Assembly (NCBI GenBank): GCA_946886875.1
Contig: CAMPJN010000048.1
Location: 1 to 15,587 of the forward strand
Direction of reading: 5' to 3'
DNA length: 15,587 nucleotides
Origin: an uncultured Pseudomonas sp.
GTDB taxonomy: Bacteria; Pseudomonadota; Gammaproteobacteria; Pseudomonadales; Pseudomonadaceae
Within the stretch, counting starts at the first letter, position 1. Each line of letters starts with the position of its first letter. Under the pieces are notes generated by a model, which saw only the letters and a list, made by a program, of their open reading frames with translations, was not told the origin of the DNA and searched no databases. Positions 7,789-14,220 of this stretch are shown in pieces. A program made the translations under genes and the position numbers.

Positions 7789-8622
7789 ATGCAAAACAAG
7801 ACCACATTCGCTCTCGCCGGCGGCTGCGTACTTGCCGGCATCGCTGCGGCCATTATATTCGTTAATATTTCCACAGTTGCGCCGGACAATGCGGCCGCTG
7901 CCATAGTTAATAAACAAGAGGTGTTGCCCAGCACACAAAAAACAGCGGCAACAGTACTGGCAAATAGCCCAAGCCTGCCCGGCAATACTCAACAACCGCA
8001 AGCCGATATCACGGCAGCCATAAGCGCTGAAGAAATCCTCCAACTCCCGGACGCCAACCCGGATTACGCCACCCTTGGCGACCGTGCCAATGAGATCGCG
8101 GCCCGGCGCAATGGCAAATCAATCGACCCGCGCGCCCTGCAACAAGCCATTGCGCAAAACGCCGCCTGGGGCCCTCTGGATAGCGCCCCAGCCGGCTTCC
8201 CCCTGACATCGGAAGAGCAGATGGATGGCCGCGAGTTCATTCAGGTCAATCCGTTGAAGATCGAATCGCTGATGCCCGGCGACACCTTTGAAATGGACAT
8301 TGCCCAAATCAATCGCAGCTTCACAGCGGTTATCGATCAGGTGCAGGTGGGCGATAACAATAATGTCACCTGGGTTGGCCACTTACAGAACCATAAAGAA
8401 GAATCCCAGATAGTACTTACCCGCGGCGATTCGCTGATAGTTGGTGGCTTCACCACCCCAGAGGGTCATTTCGAAATTGAAGCGCGGGGCGAGCAGGGCT
8501 GGATCGCCAATAGTAAAACCTTATTCAAAACCCCCGATGTTTTACTGGAAGTAGCCGCTGAAGAGTTGGCAAAAACGCCAGCAACTTTGCCACCCACTCC
8601 GCAAAAAGAAAACATTCTTTAA
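7789..8622 (+). CDS. membrane-anchored or exported prodomain-like partner of the M12 metalloprotease
   Basis: A 277-residue protein of no named family that I can assign. Residues 8-27 form a hydrophobic segment, either an uncleaved anchor or a long signal peptide. A low-complexity Ala/Thr/Gln region runs to about 75. From about 165 to 245 the pattern resembles the prodomain of bacterial reprolysin-like (M12) proteases: FTAVIDQVQVGDNNNVTWVG, then SQIVLTRGD, GGFTTPEGHFEIEA and GWI. The catalytic protease encoded next lacks such a region, so this protein may fold, inhibit or tether the enzyme in trans (inference). Its only Cys is residue 13 inside the hydrophobic segment; it is not in a lipobox, and a cysteine-switch mechanism is excluded. 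A Shine-Dalgarno-like AGTAGGA precedes ATG 7789. The stop is 81 bases before the protease start. Base composition is somewhat lower in GC than the neighbours. Confidence 0.7.
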   Translation: MQNKTTFALAGGCVLAGIAAAIIFVNISTVAPDNAAAAIVNKQEVLPSTQKTAATVLANSPSLPGNTQQPQADITAAISAEEILQLPDANPDYATLGDRANEIAARRNGKSIDPRALQQAIAQNAAWGPLDSAPAGFPLTSEEQMDGREFIQVNPLKIESLMPGDTFEMDIAQINRSFTAVIDQVQVGDNNNVTWVGHLQNHKEESQIVLTRGDSLIVGGFTTPEGHFEIEARGEQGWIANSKTLFKTPDVLLEVAAEELAKTPATLPPTPQKENIL

Positions 8623-8654
8623 ACCGAGCAGGTATTTGGCCGTTTTCCCTTATG

Positions 8655-8683
8655 GGTGGCCGCCCGTTCATCTTGTCGCCACC
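8655..8683 (+). repeat. hairpin between prodomain-like and protease genes
   Basis: GGTGGC (8655-8660) and GCCACC (8678-8683) can pair around a 17-base loop, just before the AAAAGGA ribosome-binding sequence (8687-8693) of the metalloprotease gene. There is no T-run, so it is not an obvious terminator. It could adjust the relative expression of the two genes. Confidence 0.35.
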
Positions 8684-8703
8684 TATAAAAGGAAAAACCC
8701 ACG

Positions 8704-9921
8704 ATGTCTTTTAAACAGGCAAACGCTACGCTGTTGTCCAAAATAAGGCGCTGGAGCGGCTGCGCCGCCCTCGGCCTGGCCCCGCTGATGTCCCAAGCCG
8801 CCACCGTCGATGTGCTGTTCCTCTATGACAGCTATTCGAATCAGCACTTCAACGGCCAACCGGCCACCGCGCTACAAAGCTGGGTGACCCAAGCCAACGG
8901 CATGTACAAGAACAGTAATGTCGACATCCAGCTACGCCTGGTTGGTGCGCTAGCCACCGAGATGGCAGGCGCGGATATGGGTGAGGTGCTGGGCAACCTG
9001 CGGCAGAACGCCTGGGTCGCGCAGAAGCGTAACGAGCTGGGCGCCGACTTCGTGGTGCAGGTCCACTCCAAGGGCAGCTGCGGTATCGGCTATGTCGCCG
9101 TGCACCGCGATTGGGCATTCAACGTAACCGGCCCGACCTGCGGTGCCCAGGTACTGGCCCACGAACTCGGCCACAACATGGGCCTGGTCCATTCGCGAGC
9201 CCAGGGCGACGTGAGCGGTAGCCGCTACCGCTATGGTATCGGCCATGGCGTAAACGGCTCTTTCGCCACCATCATGGCCTACCCGCAAGTGTTCAACGCG
9301 CCCTGGCTGCCCAAGTTCTCCAGCCCCAACCTGACCTGCAACGGCCTGCCCTGCGGCGTGCCGGCCGGCCAGGCCAACGAAGCGGACAGCGCCCAGGCGC
9401 TGCACAACGTCAGCAGTGAAATCGCCAACTTCATGCCGACCCGCGTGGGCGGTGGCGATACGGGTGGCGACAGCGGCGGCGAAACCGGTACCAACGTCGG
9501 CACCTACGTGATTCGCGCCAAACAAAGCGGCCGTTGCGTGGATGTCAGCGGCGGCTCCAGCGCCGACCGCGCCAACGTCCTGCAATGGAGCTGCCACAGC
9601 GGCAACAACCAGCGCTGGATACTCAACCAGATGAGCGACGGCCACTACCAGATAAAGTCGAAATTGAGCGGCAAATGCCTGGATGTCGCCGACAGCTCAA
9701 GCGTCAACGGCGCCAACGTTCAGCAGCTGACCTGCAACAACAAAAGTAACCAGCGCTGGAAGCTCGATTACCTCGGCGACGGCAGCTACAAGATGACCGC
9801 CAAGCACAGCGGCAAGGTGCTGGACATCACCCCTGATCCTTACCTGAATGGCCAGAACGTGCGCCAGTGGGCCTGGGTCAACGCCACCAATCAGCGCTTC
9901 ACCTTTCAGCGCGTCGAGTAA
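8704..9921 (+). CDS. secreted M12-type zinc metalloprotease with C-terminal ricin-type lectin domain
   Basis: A 405-residue exported metzincin. A signal peptide ends MSQA (29-32). The catalytic domain begins almost at once (TVDVLFLYD, 34-42), so the usual N-terminal prodomain is absent. The zinc motif HELGHNMGLVH is at 153-163 (ligands His153, His157, His163; catalytic Glu154), and the Met-turn TIMAY has Met191. Several Cys (126, 146, 212, 217) suggest disulphides. A Gly/Asp/Thr-rich linker (249-265) joins a ricin B-type beta-trefoil (266-405) with three QxW-like repeats: QRWIL, QRWKL and the degenerate QRFTF. The lectin domain probably binds glycans or polysaccharide and directs the protease to them. 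The start has AAAAGGA about 10 bases upstream. The preceding gene encodes a prodomain-like protein. The substrate is unknown. Confidence 0.92.
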   Translation: MSFKQANATLLSKIRRWSGCAALGLAPLMSQAATVDVLFLYDSYSNQHFNGQPATALQSWVTQANGMYKNSNVDIQLRLVGALATEMAGADMGEVLGNLRQNAWVAQKRNELGADFVVQVHSKGSCGIGYVAVHRDWAFNVTGPTCGAQVLAHELGHNMGLVHSRAQGDVSGSRYRYGIGHGVNGSFATIMAYPQVFNAPWLPKFSSPNLTCNGLPCGVPAGQANEADSAQALHNVSSEIANFMPTRVGGGDTGGDSGGETGTNVGTYVIRAKQSGRCVDVSGGSSADRANVLQWSCHSGNNQRWILNQMSDGHYQIKSKLSGKCLDVADSSSVNGANVQQLTCNNKSNQRWKLDYLGDGSYKMTAKHSGKVLDITPDPYLNGQNVRQWAWVNATNQRFTFQRVE

Positions 9922-9929
9922 AACGGCGC

Positions 9930-9964
9930 AGCCGGCAATGCGCAGGTTCGCTGCATTGCCGGCT
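9930..9964. terminator. strong bidirectional terminator hairpin
   Basis: AGCCGGCAATGC (9930-9941) pairs perfectly with GCATTGCCGGCT (9953-9964) around 11 bases. It starts nine bases after the metalloprotease stop and also lies downstream of the convergent LysE-type gene. The T-run is poor (TTAT), but the position between convergent genes makes a shared terminator likely. Confidence 0.72.
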
Positions 9965-9966
9965 TA

Positions 9967-9984
9967 TCCAGCGCTGGCGCTGGA
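9967..9984. repeat. second palindrome TCCAGCGC-TG-GCGCTGGA
   Basis: Perfect eight-base arms with a two-base centre follow the terminator hairpin by two bases. It may assist termination for the minus-strand LysE-type gene, or simply be a palindrome. Confidence 0.5.
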
Positions 9985-10022
9985 ATCCCCGCCATCTCGC
10001 AAACCCTCACTCCCCACCCGCG

Positions 10023-10610
10023 CTACAAGCTCAACCAGGCCGAGACGATCAGCAATAGCGCCATCGCCTGATTGAAGCGGCGCATATGCGCCGCGCTGCG
10101 TAACACGCTGGCCGCGCCCCGGCCCAACAACGCCCATGCCGCCAGGCAGGGGATGGAAATCAGAAAGAACACCAGGGCGTAGCGCGCATAACCGGCCGCG
10201 CCGGCATCGGCTCCGGCAAACAGGCTGACCACGGCGAACGCCATCATCCAGGTTTTCGGGTTGACCAGTTGCAGGCTGGCCGCGCCGATCGAGCCGAGGC
10301 GTTTGGCGGTGCCATCCGCAGCTATGGGACCGACCGGGCCGCAGGCGATTTGCCAAGCCAGATAGATCAACCAAGCCAGGCCGAACCAGGCCATCGCCTG
10401 TTGTATCTGCGGGTGGCCCAGCAACCATTCGCCAGCACCCAACCCGACCAGCAGCACTATGGTCGCCGCTGCCGAGCAGCCGCCCAGGATGATCGGCACG
10501 GCAGCCGTCAGGCCGAAGCGCGCGCTATTGCTCAGCACCAGAATATTGGTCGGCCCCGGTGTTATCGAAGCGACGAAAGCGAAGAGCGCAAATGGCAGCA
10601 ATTGATTCAT
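10023..10610 (-). CDS. LysE/RhtB-family amino acid (or homoserine lactone) exporter
   Basis: A 195-residue inner-membrane protein with about six hydrophobic segments, close to the 195-215 usual for LysE/RhtB exporters. These export amino acids or similar small metabolites by exchange with protons. The N-terminus shows the family signature FVASITPGPTNILVLSNSAR (about 12-31), and the NPKTWMM motif lies at about 122-128. ATG at 10610 places the first membrane segment at the N-terminus as in the family; its ribosome-binding sequence is weak. The longer reading from 10703 adds a polar leader and is unlikely. The AraC-type regulator gene lies 114 bases upstream on the same strand and probably controls it, an arrangement common for this pair. 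The exported substrate cannot be deduced. Confidence 0.9.
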   Translation of the reverse strand: MNQLLPFALFAFVASITPGPTNILVLSNSARFGLTAAVPIILGGCSAAATIVLLVGLGAGEWLLGHPQIQQAMAWFGLAWLIYLAWQIACGPVGPIAADGTAKRLGSIGAASLQLVNPKTWMMAFAVVSLFAGADAGAAGYARYALVFFLISIPCLAAWALLGRGAASVLRSAAHMRRFNQAMALLLIVSAWLSL

Positions 10611-10724
10611 CGCTGCCCGCCCCAATAGTGCGCTGGCGATTGCCGGCGGGAGGCGTGATTGGTGGTAGCAGGCATAAACAGGGCTCCATTCGATTGCAGT
10701 CAATCGATTGTTGCCCCGGCCCGT

Positions 10725-11564
10725 TCAGGCGTCTGGAAGATTCGAGCAGCGCTTGCGGTAATGCGCCGGCGTCAGCCCGTAGGCACGGCGAAACCAACGG
10801 CCCAGGTGGCTTTGATCGGCAAAGCCAAGGTTCATCGCGACGAGCGCCGGCGCGTGCCCGGCCGCCAGCAAGCGCCGCGCCTTGGCCAGGCGCAGCTGGA
10901 TCAGGTAGGCATGGGGCGCCAGGCCGAACGCCGCCTTGAACGCCCGTGACAAACGAAAACGATCCACCCCGCTCGCCCGCGCCAAATCATCCAGCCCAAC
11001 GTCCTGATCCAGATGCGCATGCAGATAATCCCGCGCGCGCAACGCCACCAACGGCAAACGCGGGTCGGCCTGGTGCTTCGGTTGCCAGGCCAAGTGCTTG
11101 GATAACTCGCCGAGCAGCGCATCCAGCGCCGCCTGCCGCACGATGCGCAACTCCCGACCCTGCAATGCGCGAATCGCATTGGCGATAACCGCCAGCAACG
11201 CCGGCTCCTCGCCGAGAATCTTGGCGAAGCTCGGCTGGCAATGGTTAGGCGCATCCTCGAATAGCGCCCGCAGTTCACCCTCTATCCACTGCGGCTCCAG
11301 GTACAGCATCGAATAGGTGAAGCCGCCCTGAGCCGGCGCGTGGCCGTCATGAATCTCGCCCGGCTCGAGCAAAAACACCTGCCCCGGCGTACTGCTGTGC
11401 AGCTTTTTGCGGCAATTGAATTGCTGCACGCCCTGCTCGGTGAAGCCGATCAGATAGCTCTCGTGAAAATGCGGGTCGTAGGCGTGGCCTTCGAAATGCG
11501 CACGGATCGTCTCGATGCCGGTTTCGGCATCCTTCCCCAGATCGACCCAATTGCGCGTAGCCAT
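10725..11564 (-). CDS. AraC-family transcriptional regulator with cupin sensor domain
   Basis: A 279-residue AraC/XylS-type regulator. The N-terminal half (about 20-100) is an AraC cupin-like ligand-binding domain, seen as HFHESYLIGF at 32-41 and PGQVFLLEPGEIHDGH after it. The C-terminal half (about 175-275) has two helix-turn-helix motifs: DVGLDDLARASGVDRFRLSR, and the second ending in LGFADQSHLGRWFRRAYGLTP, the classic family signature. It precedes the LysE-type exporter on the same strand with 114 bases between, and probably regulates it in response to the exported amino acid or an analogue (inference from the common AraC-LysE pairing). The gap between the genes contains the palindrome CAATCGATTG at about 10700-10709. 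Whether the two genes share one transcript is not clear. Confidence 0.92.
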   Translation of the reverse strand: MATRNWVDLGKDAETGIETIRAHFEGHAYDPHFHESYLIGFTEQGVQQFNCRKKLHSSTPGQVFLLEPGEIHDGHAPAQGGFTYSMLYLEPQWIEGELRALFEDAPNHCQPSFAKILGEEPALLAVIANAIRALQGRELRIVRQAALDALLGELSKHLAWQPKHQADPRLPLVALRARDYLHAHLDQDVGLDDLARASGVDRFRLSRAFKAAFGLAPHAYLIQLRLAKARRLLAAGHAPALVAMNLGFADQSHLGRWFRRAYGLTPAHYRKRCSNLPDA

Positions 11565-11902
11565 GAAGACTCCAGAAAACGCTCGACGCTGTTCAAGTAA
11601 GCAATGTGCTCAGGGCGATATTCTCGGCCATGGGCAGATGGATTTCTGGAATATTTGTGCAGATGGCGGGGTGTGGGTTCTCAGCGTCTGGGCCGCCACC
11701 AAGCTTTGCGCACTGAAAGATATCTATCCCACTCTCTGTTCGCTGCCGAGGGTGATTGGCCGCTCCCGTGCGAACCCAGTCCTCTTTTTCGCCTGTTTGG
11801 CCTGCCCCAGGCTGCCTCGCCAATGTTTCTCAGCGGCCTGCTGGATGACCCTGGCGCGTAGCCATCCATTGCCGCTCGCCAGGGTCATGGACGCTCGGGC
11901 TA
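11565..11902. other. 338-bp intergenic region without a supported gene
   Basis: The promoter of the AraC-type gene should lie near 11570-11650. An open frame from ATG 11638 to 11922 has no ribosome-binding sequence and no recognisable domain, so it is not called. The only strong structure is the long inverted repeat at 11845-11888. Confidence 0.5.
11845..11888. repeat. 12-bp perfect inverted repeat after the ECF operon
   Basis: ATGACCCTGGCG (11845-11856) and CGCCAGGGTCAT (11877-11888) are perfect arms around a 20-base loop. They lie 15 bases beyond the stop of the last gene of the minus-strand operon, where a terminator or an mRNA-stabilising hairpin would be. No T-run follows, so simple intrinsic termination is uncertain. 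Confidence 0.6.
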
Positions 11903-12388
11903 TCAATGCTCGATCGGGGTGAAACCGGGGTCGGCGAAGTAACTGGCGTAGTCGCCCAGCGCGCCCATCAGCATGATCGCGCCATCGCGCTGCGTCGAGG
12001 TCTCCCCGGCCATGCTGTCGGCTCCGGCCAGCATCTTGGCGATGATCAGGTGCAGTTGTGCATCAGCCTCGGCGGGGAGTTTGCAGTGCTCGACCATGTA
12101 GGCCACATCGCGGCGGACTTGCTCCGCAAGTTGGACATACTGTGCCCCGGCCAGCCTGTTCTCATGGATGGCTGCCACGGACTGGCGCATGCTTTCGTTC
12201 AGTGCGCCCATGGCCTTGCGCAGCGGTGCATCGGTAGCCCAGCGTTCACCTGCGTTCAACTGCAGCGCATGCATAGCTTCGGCCTGCGAATGGTCATGGG
12301 TTGTGGCAGCGAGGCTGGCGCCGACAATGCCCAGCGACATGCTGCCGAGGATAAGCGAGAGGAAAATGCATTTGGATTTAACGAACAT
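11903..12388 (-). CDS. exported His-rich helical protein of the ECF operon (DnrO-like)
   Basis: A 161-residue protein with a signal peptide ending about SLA (25-27), so periplasmic. The mature part opens TTHDHSQAEAMHAL, with His31, His33 and His40, and is predicted mainly helical. Family-like stretches are RWATDAPLRKAMG (49-61), HCKLPAEADAQLHLIIA (101-117) and YASYFADPGFTP (148-158). I recall proteins of this type annotated as 'DnrO protein' in gammaproteobacteria; no biochemical function is established to my knowledge. The many His plus Cys102 would allow metal binding (inference). ATG 12388 follows GGAGCTG. It is the last gene after sigma factor, anti-sigma factor and LTxxQ sensor, 90 bases behind the last, with a hairpin between. 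It is plausibly part of the regulon's output. Confidence 0.75.
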   Translation of the reverse strand: MFVKSKCIFLSLILGSMSLGIVGASLAATTHDHSQAEAMHALQLNAGERWATDAPLRKAMGALNESMRQSVAAIHENRLAGAQYVQLAEQVRRDVAYMVEHCKLPAEADAQLHLIIAKMLAGADSMAGETSTQRDGAIMLMGALGDYASYFADPGFTPIEH

Positions 12389-12408
12389 GGTTCAGCTCCA
12401 GTGTGTGT

Positions 12409-12431
12409 CGAGCCATCGAAAAGATGGCTCG
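12409..12431 (-). repeat. 9-bp hairpin inside the ECF operon
   Basis: CGAGCCATC (12409-12417) and GATGGCTCG (12423-12431) are perfect arms with a five-base loop, between the LTxxQ sensor gene and the His-rich protein gene. No T-run follows on the minus strand. It may be an attenuator or a processing/stability element that separates expression of the last gene. Confidence 0.55.
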
Positions 12432-12478
12432 TTCTGGTGAAACGCTGAGCCTCAGGTTTTGTTCCCTCCCCCGGCTGG

Positions 12479-12943
12479 TTATTGACGATGCAACTGCTCG
12501 ATGGGGGATGCTCCAATCGGCTGTTGTGTCAGCAAGTGAGCCAGTTTTGCACGCTGTTGCGGTTCGAGAATGTCGCGCTCGCGCAGCAACTGCTCGATGA
12601 GCAGGCGCTGCTGGTCGTTTTGCAGTTCGGCGATCTTTGCCTGCTCGGCATCAATCGCCTGCCGGTTGACACGTTCGTCGAAGATTGCCTGGATCAGCCG
12701 ATTGCGGTGTTCGCCGATAGCCGAGTTGGAGGCGTGCAGAAACGCCAAAAACGGCGCCTCGGCGTCGTGCCAGCGTTGCAACTGGCTGGTGCTCAGCTGC
12801 AGGTGGCGCGACAGCTCCGTGGGTGCACCGGAAGGTGCGGGCAGCCCATCGGTCTGAAGCTTCTGCCATCCCACTGCGGCAATTACGCCGAAGTTGACCA
12901 GCAGTGACAGTGTCAGGGCGTTGCGCAGCGTGGATGAGGTCAT
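12479..12943 (-). CDS. periplasmic LTxxQ-type sensor (CpxP/Spy/ZraP/CnrX-like)
   Basis: A 154-residue protein anchored by one N-terminal membrane helix (about 8-25), with an all-helical periplasmic part. Two LTxxQ-like motifs are visible: QLSTSQLQRW at 49-58 and ILEPQQRAKL at 125-134, separated by a charged helical region. This pattern is seen in CpxP, Spy, ZraP and the metal sensor CnrX. ATG 12943 is preferred: it overlaps the anti-sigma stop as ATGA, gives a proper membrane anchor and has AAGG upstream. A longer reading from 12985 would run inside the anti-sigma gene. The coupling implies the protein works with the anti-sigma factor, sensing metal or misfolded envelope proteins (inference from cnrYXH). 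It has few His and no Cys, so the signal need not be a metal. Confidence 0.8.
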   Translation of the reverse strand: MTSSTLRNALTLSLLVNFGVIAAVGWQKLQTDGLPAPSGAPTELSRHLQLSTSQLQRWHDAEAPFLAFLHASNSAIGEHRNRLIQAIFDERVNRQAIDAEQAKIAELQNDQQRLLIEQLLRERDILEPQQRAKLAHLLTQQPIGASPIEQLHRQ

Positions 12944-13368
12944 TGCGAATTTACCTTCAAGAAGCAGAGTGTGGGCTGCGCGCACAGCGCGCCAGGTGGA
13001 GCGCTGCCAAGCACCGCGAGCAGGTTGTGATCAGCCGGCTTCACCTCGGGCTGACCGGGCAGGGCGTTGCCTATCAGTAGCCCGAGCGTGATCGACGCGG
13101 CGGCGCTCAGCGATCGCGGCAGCCAACGCCGCCAGCCTGGGGCGGTGGGTTGCCGATCGAACAGCCTGTCCAGCCTGGCGCTCAGCTCGGCAGGCGGCGG
13201 GGCGCAGGCGATTGCCTGCAAGCCCTGGCTGATGGCGCGCAGTTCGGCAAGCGTCGCGCTGCAACTAGGACAGTCGTTCAGGTGGCGCTTGGCGCGGTCG
13301 TAGTCATCCGACTCGAGTTCGTTATCGAGGAAGGCGGACAAAACCGTCATATCCAGATGTTCAGTCAT
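12940..13368 (-). CDS. membrane-anchored zinc-finger anti-sigma factor
   Basis: A 142-residue ZAS-type anti-sigma factor. The N-terminal domain shows LSAFLDNEL (10-18) and the zinc motif HLNDCPSC with His29, Cys33 and Cys36. One membrane helix at about 87-105 puts the C-terminal tail in the periplasm. It should hold the adjacent ECF sigma factor inactive at the membrane until an envelope signal arrives. The short tail ends with Cys129 and Cys135, which could be a disulphide or a metal site. Its start overlaps the sigma gene end by 8 bases, and its stop overlaps the sensor start (ATGA), so all three are translationally coupled. Length and layout fit RsiW-, ChrR- or CnrY-like regulators in general; the signal sensed is not evident. 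Confidence 0.88.
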   Translation of the reverse strand: MTEHLDMTVLSAFLDNELESDDYDRAKRHLNDCPSCSATLAELRAISQGLQAIACAPPPAELSARLDRLFDRQPTAPGWRRWLPRSLSAAASITLGLLIGNALPGQPEVKPADHNLLAVLGSAPPGALCAQPTLCFLKVNSQ

Positions 13369-13921
13369 GCGGATACCCTTCGTTTGTTTGCTGATAGCTG
13401 ATCAGCATCGCTTCGCGCGCCCTGGCCAGTCGTGACTTGACGGTGCCTGAATTGATGCCCAGGGCCGCGGCCAGTTCGGTATAGGAAAGCCCTTCCACTT
13501 CCCGCAGCAGGAGAATTTCTCGCTGCTCCAGAGGCAGTCGTGCGAGCAGCTGTTCCAGCAAAGCCAGGCGGCGCCCGCTCTCCAATTGCTGCAGCGGGGA
13601 CGGACCAGGCTCGGCCAATTGTGCATGCTGTTCCAGCGTGTCCTCGGGGCGTCGGCGTCGCTGGCGCAGCGCATCGAGGGTGGTATTGCGTGCAATCTGC
13701 AGCAGCCAGGTGTGAAAACGCGCTTCGGGTCGCCATCTGGGAAGGGCCTGATACGCCTTGATGAAGGTTTCCTGGGTGAGGTCTCCAGCTTCGCTGCTAT
13801 TACCGTGCAACCGGCGAATGAACTGGAATACGCGCGCCTGATGGCGCTGTACCAAAGCACCAAAAGCTTGGCGATTGCCCGTTGCCGCCTGCTGGATGAG
13901 TTCGCTTTCAGTGCTGTCCAT
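13361..13921 (-). CDS. ECF-family RNA polymerase sigma factor
   Basis: A 186-residue sigma factor with only regions 2 and 4, the usual size for ECF sigma factors. Region 2 covers about 20-90, with FGALVQRHQARVFQFIRRLH, DLTQETFIKAYQAL (47-60) and FHTWLLQIARNTTLDALR. Region 4 covers about 120-175, with LPLEQREILLLREVEGLSYTE and LGINSGTVKSRLARAR as the DNA-binding helix-turn-helix. It directs RNA polymerase to its own regulon and is controlled by the zinc-finger anti-sigma factor encoded next, whose start overlaps this gene by 8 bases. ATG 13921 gives the family-typical N-terminus; the best purine-rich match, AGGA, lies too far upstream, so translation may be weak. A GGAAC-type promoter upstream suggests autoregulation. 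The exact ECF group was not assigned. Confidence 0.93.
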   Translation of the reverse strand: MDSTESELIQQAATGNRQAFGALVQRHQARVFQFIRRLHGNSSEAGDLTQETFIKAYQALPRWRPEARFHTWLLQIARNTTLDALRQRRRRPEDTLEQHAQLAEPGPSPLQQLESGRRLALLEQLLARLPLEQREILLLREVEGLSYTELAAALGINSGTVKSRLARAREAMLISYQQTNEGYPHD

Positions 13922-13960
13922 TCATAGTCGCCGATTTATCCTGCCTGCATCGTTCAGGGG

Positions 13961-13989
13961 TATAACGCCATGCCCTGGCGAAATGTTCC
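13961..13989 (-). promoter_or_regulatory. candidate autoregulated ECF promoter
   Basis: On the minus strand GGAAC (13989-13985) is followed after 18 bases by GTTATA (13966-13961), about 40 bases before the sigma factor start. GGAAC is the typical -35 element of ECF promoters. A short palindrome CGCCA-TGCCC-TGGCG (13966-13980) fills the spacer and might bind a regulator. The -10 element departs from the better known TCTAA or GTC types. Confidence 0.4.
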
Positions 13990-14207
13990 ATGGCTATGGT
14001 TCAGCGCGGAATTTTCACCCGCTACTGATTGAAGTCGCCGCGCTCGGCTTCGCGGTGGCAGGCCACTGCCCCCCTTTTCTTTTGATTTATGCCTGTTGCG
14101 AGCACCCACTTCCCCCTTTCTCTGGGAGAGATGGATCTCTGAATCGCAGCCTAGCTAAGCAGCTCGAGACATCGTCCAACCGTGTAGAATCCCGCGCCCG
14201 AAAATGC

Positions 14208-14212
14208 AGGAG
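14208..14212 (+). promoter_or_regulatory. ribosome-binding site that fixes a TTG start
   Basis: AGGAG stands 8 bases before TTG 14221, ideal spacing. No ATG or GTG in this frame competes, so this site decides the start of the small CxxC protein. Confidence 0.65.
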
Positions 14213-14220
14213 ACAACACG

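Larger units (their letters stand above)
13922..14220. other. 299-bp divergent intergenic region
   Basis: This spacer separates the sigma factor gene (minus) from the small CxxC protein gene (plus). Besides the ECF-type promoter it holds the palindrome AGAGAT-GG-ATCTCT at 14127-14140. A TAGAAT at about 14185-14190 could be the -10 of the small gene, but no matching -35 was found. No RNA gene was recognised. Confidence 0.4.

Noticed and set aside
7789..7830. Possible lipoprotein signal around Cys13 of the prodomain-like protein
   Set aside because: The residues before the Cys are Ala-Gly-Gly with Leu at -4, not a lipobox. The hydrophobic stretch continues past the Cys.
11638..11922. Small plus-strand open frame between the AraC-type gene and the ECF operon
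   Set aside because: It lacks a ribosome-binding sequence, shows no domain, and overlaps the end of the His-rich protein gene on the other strand.
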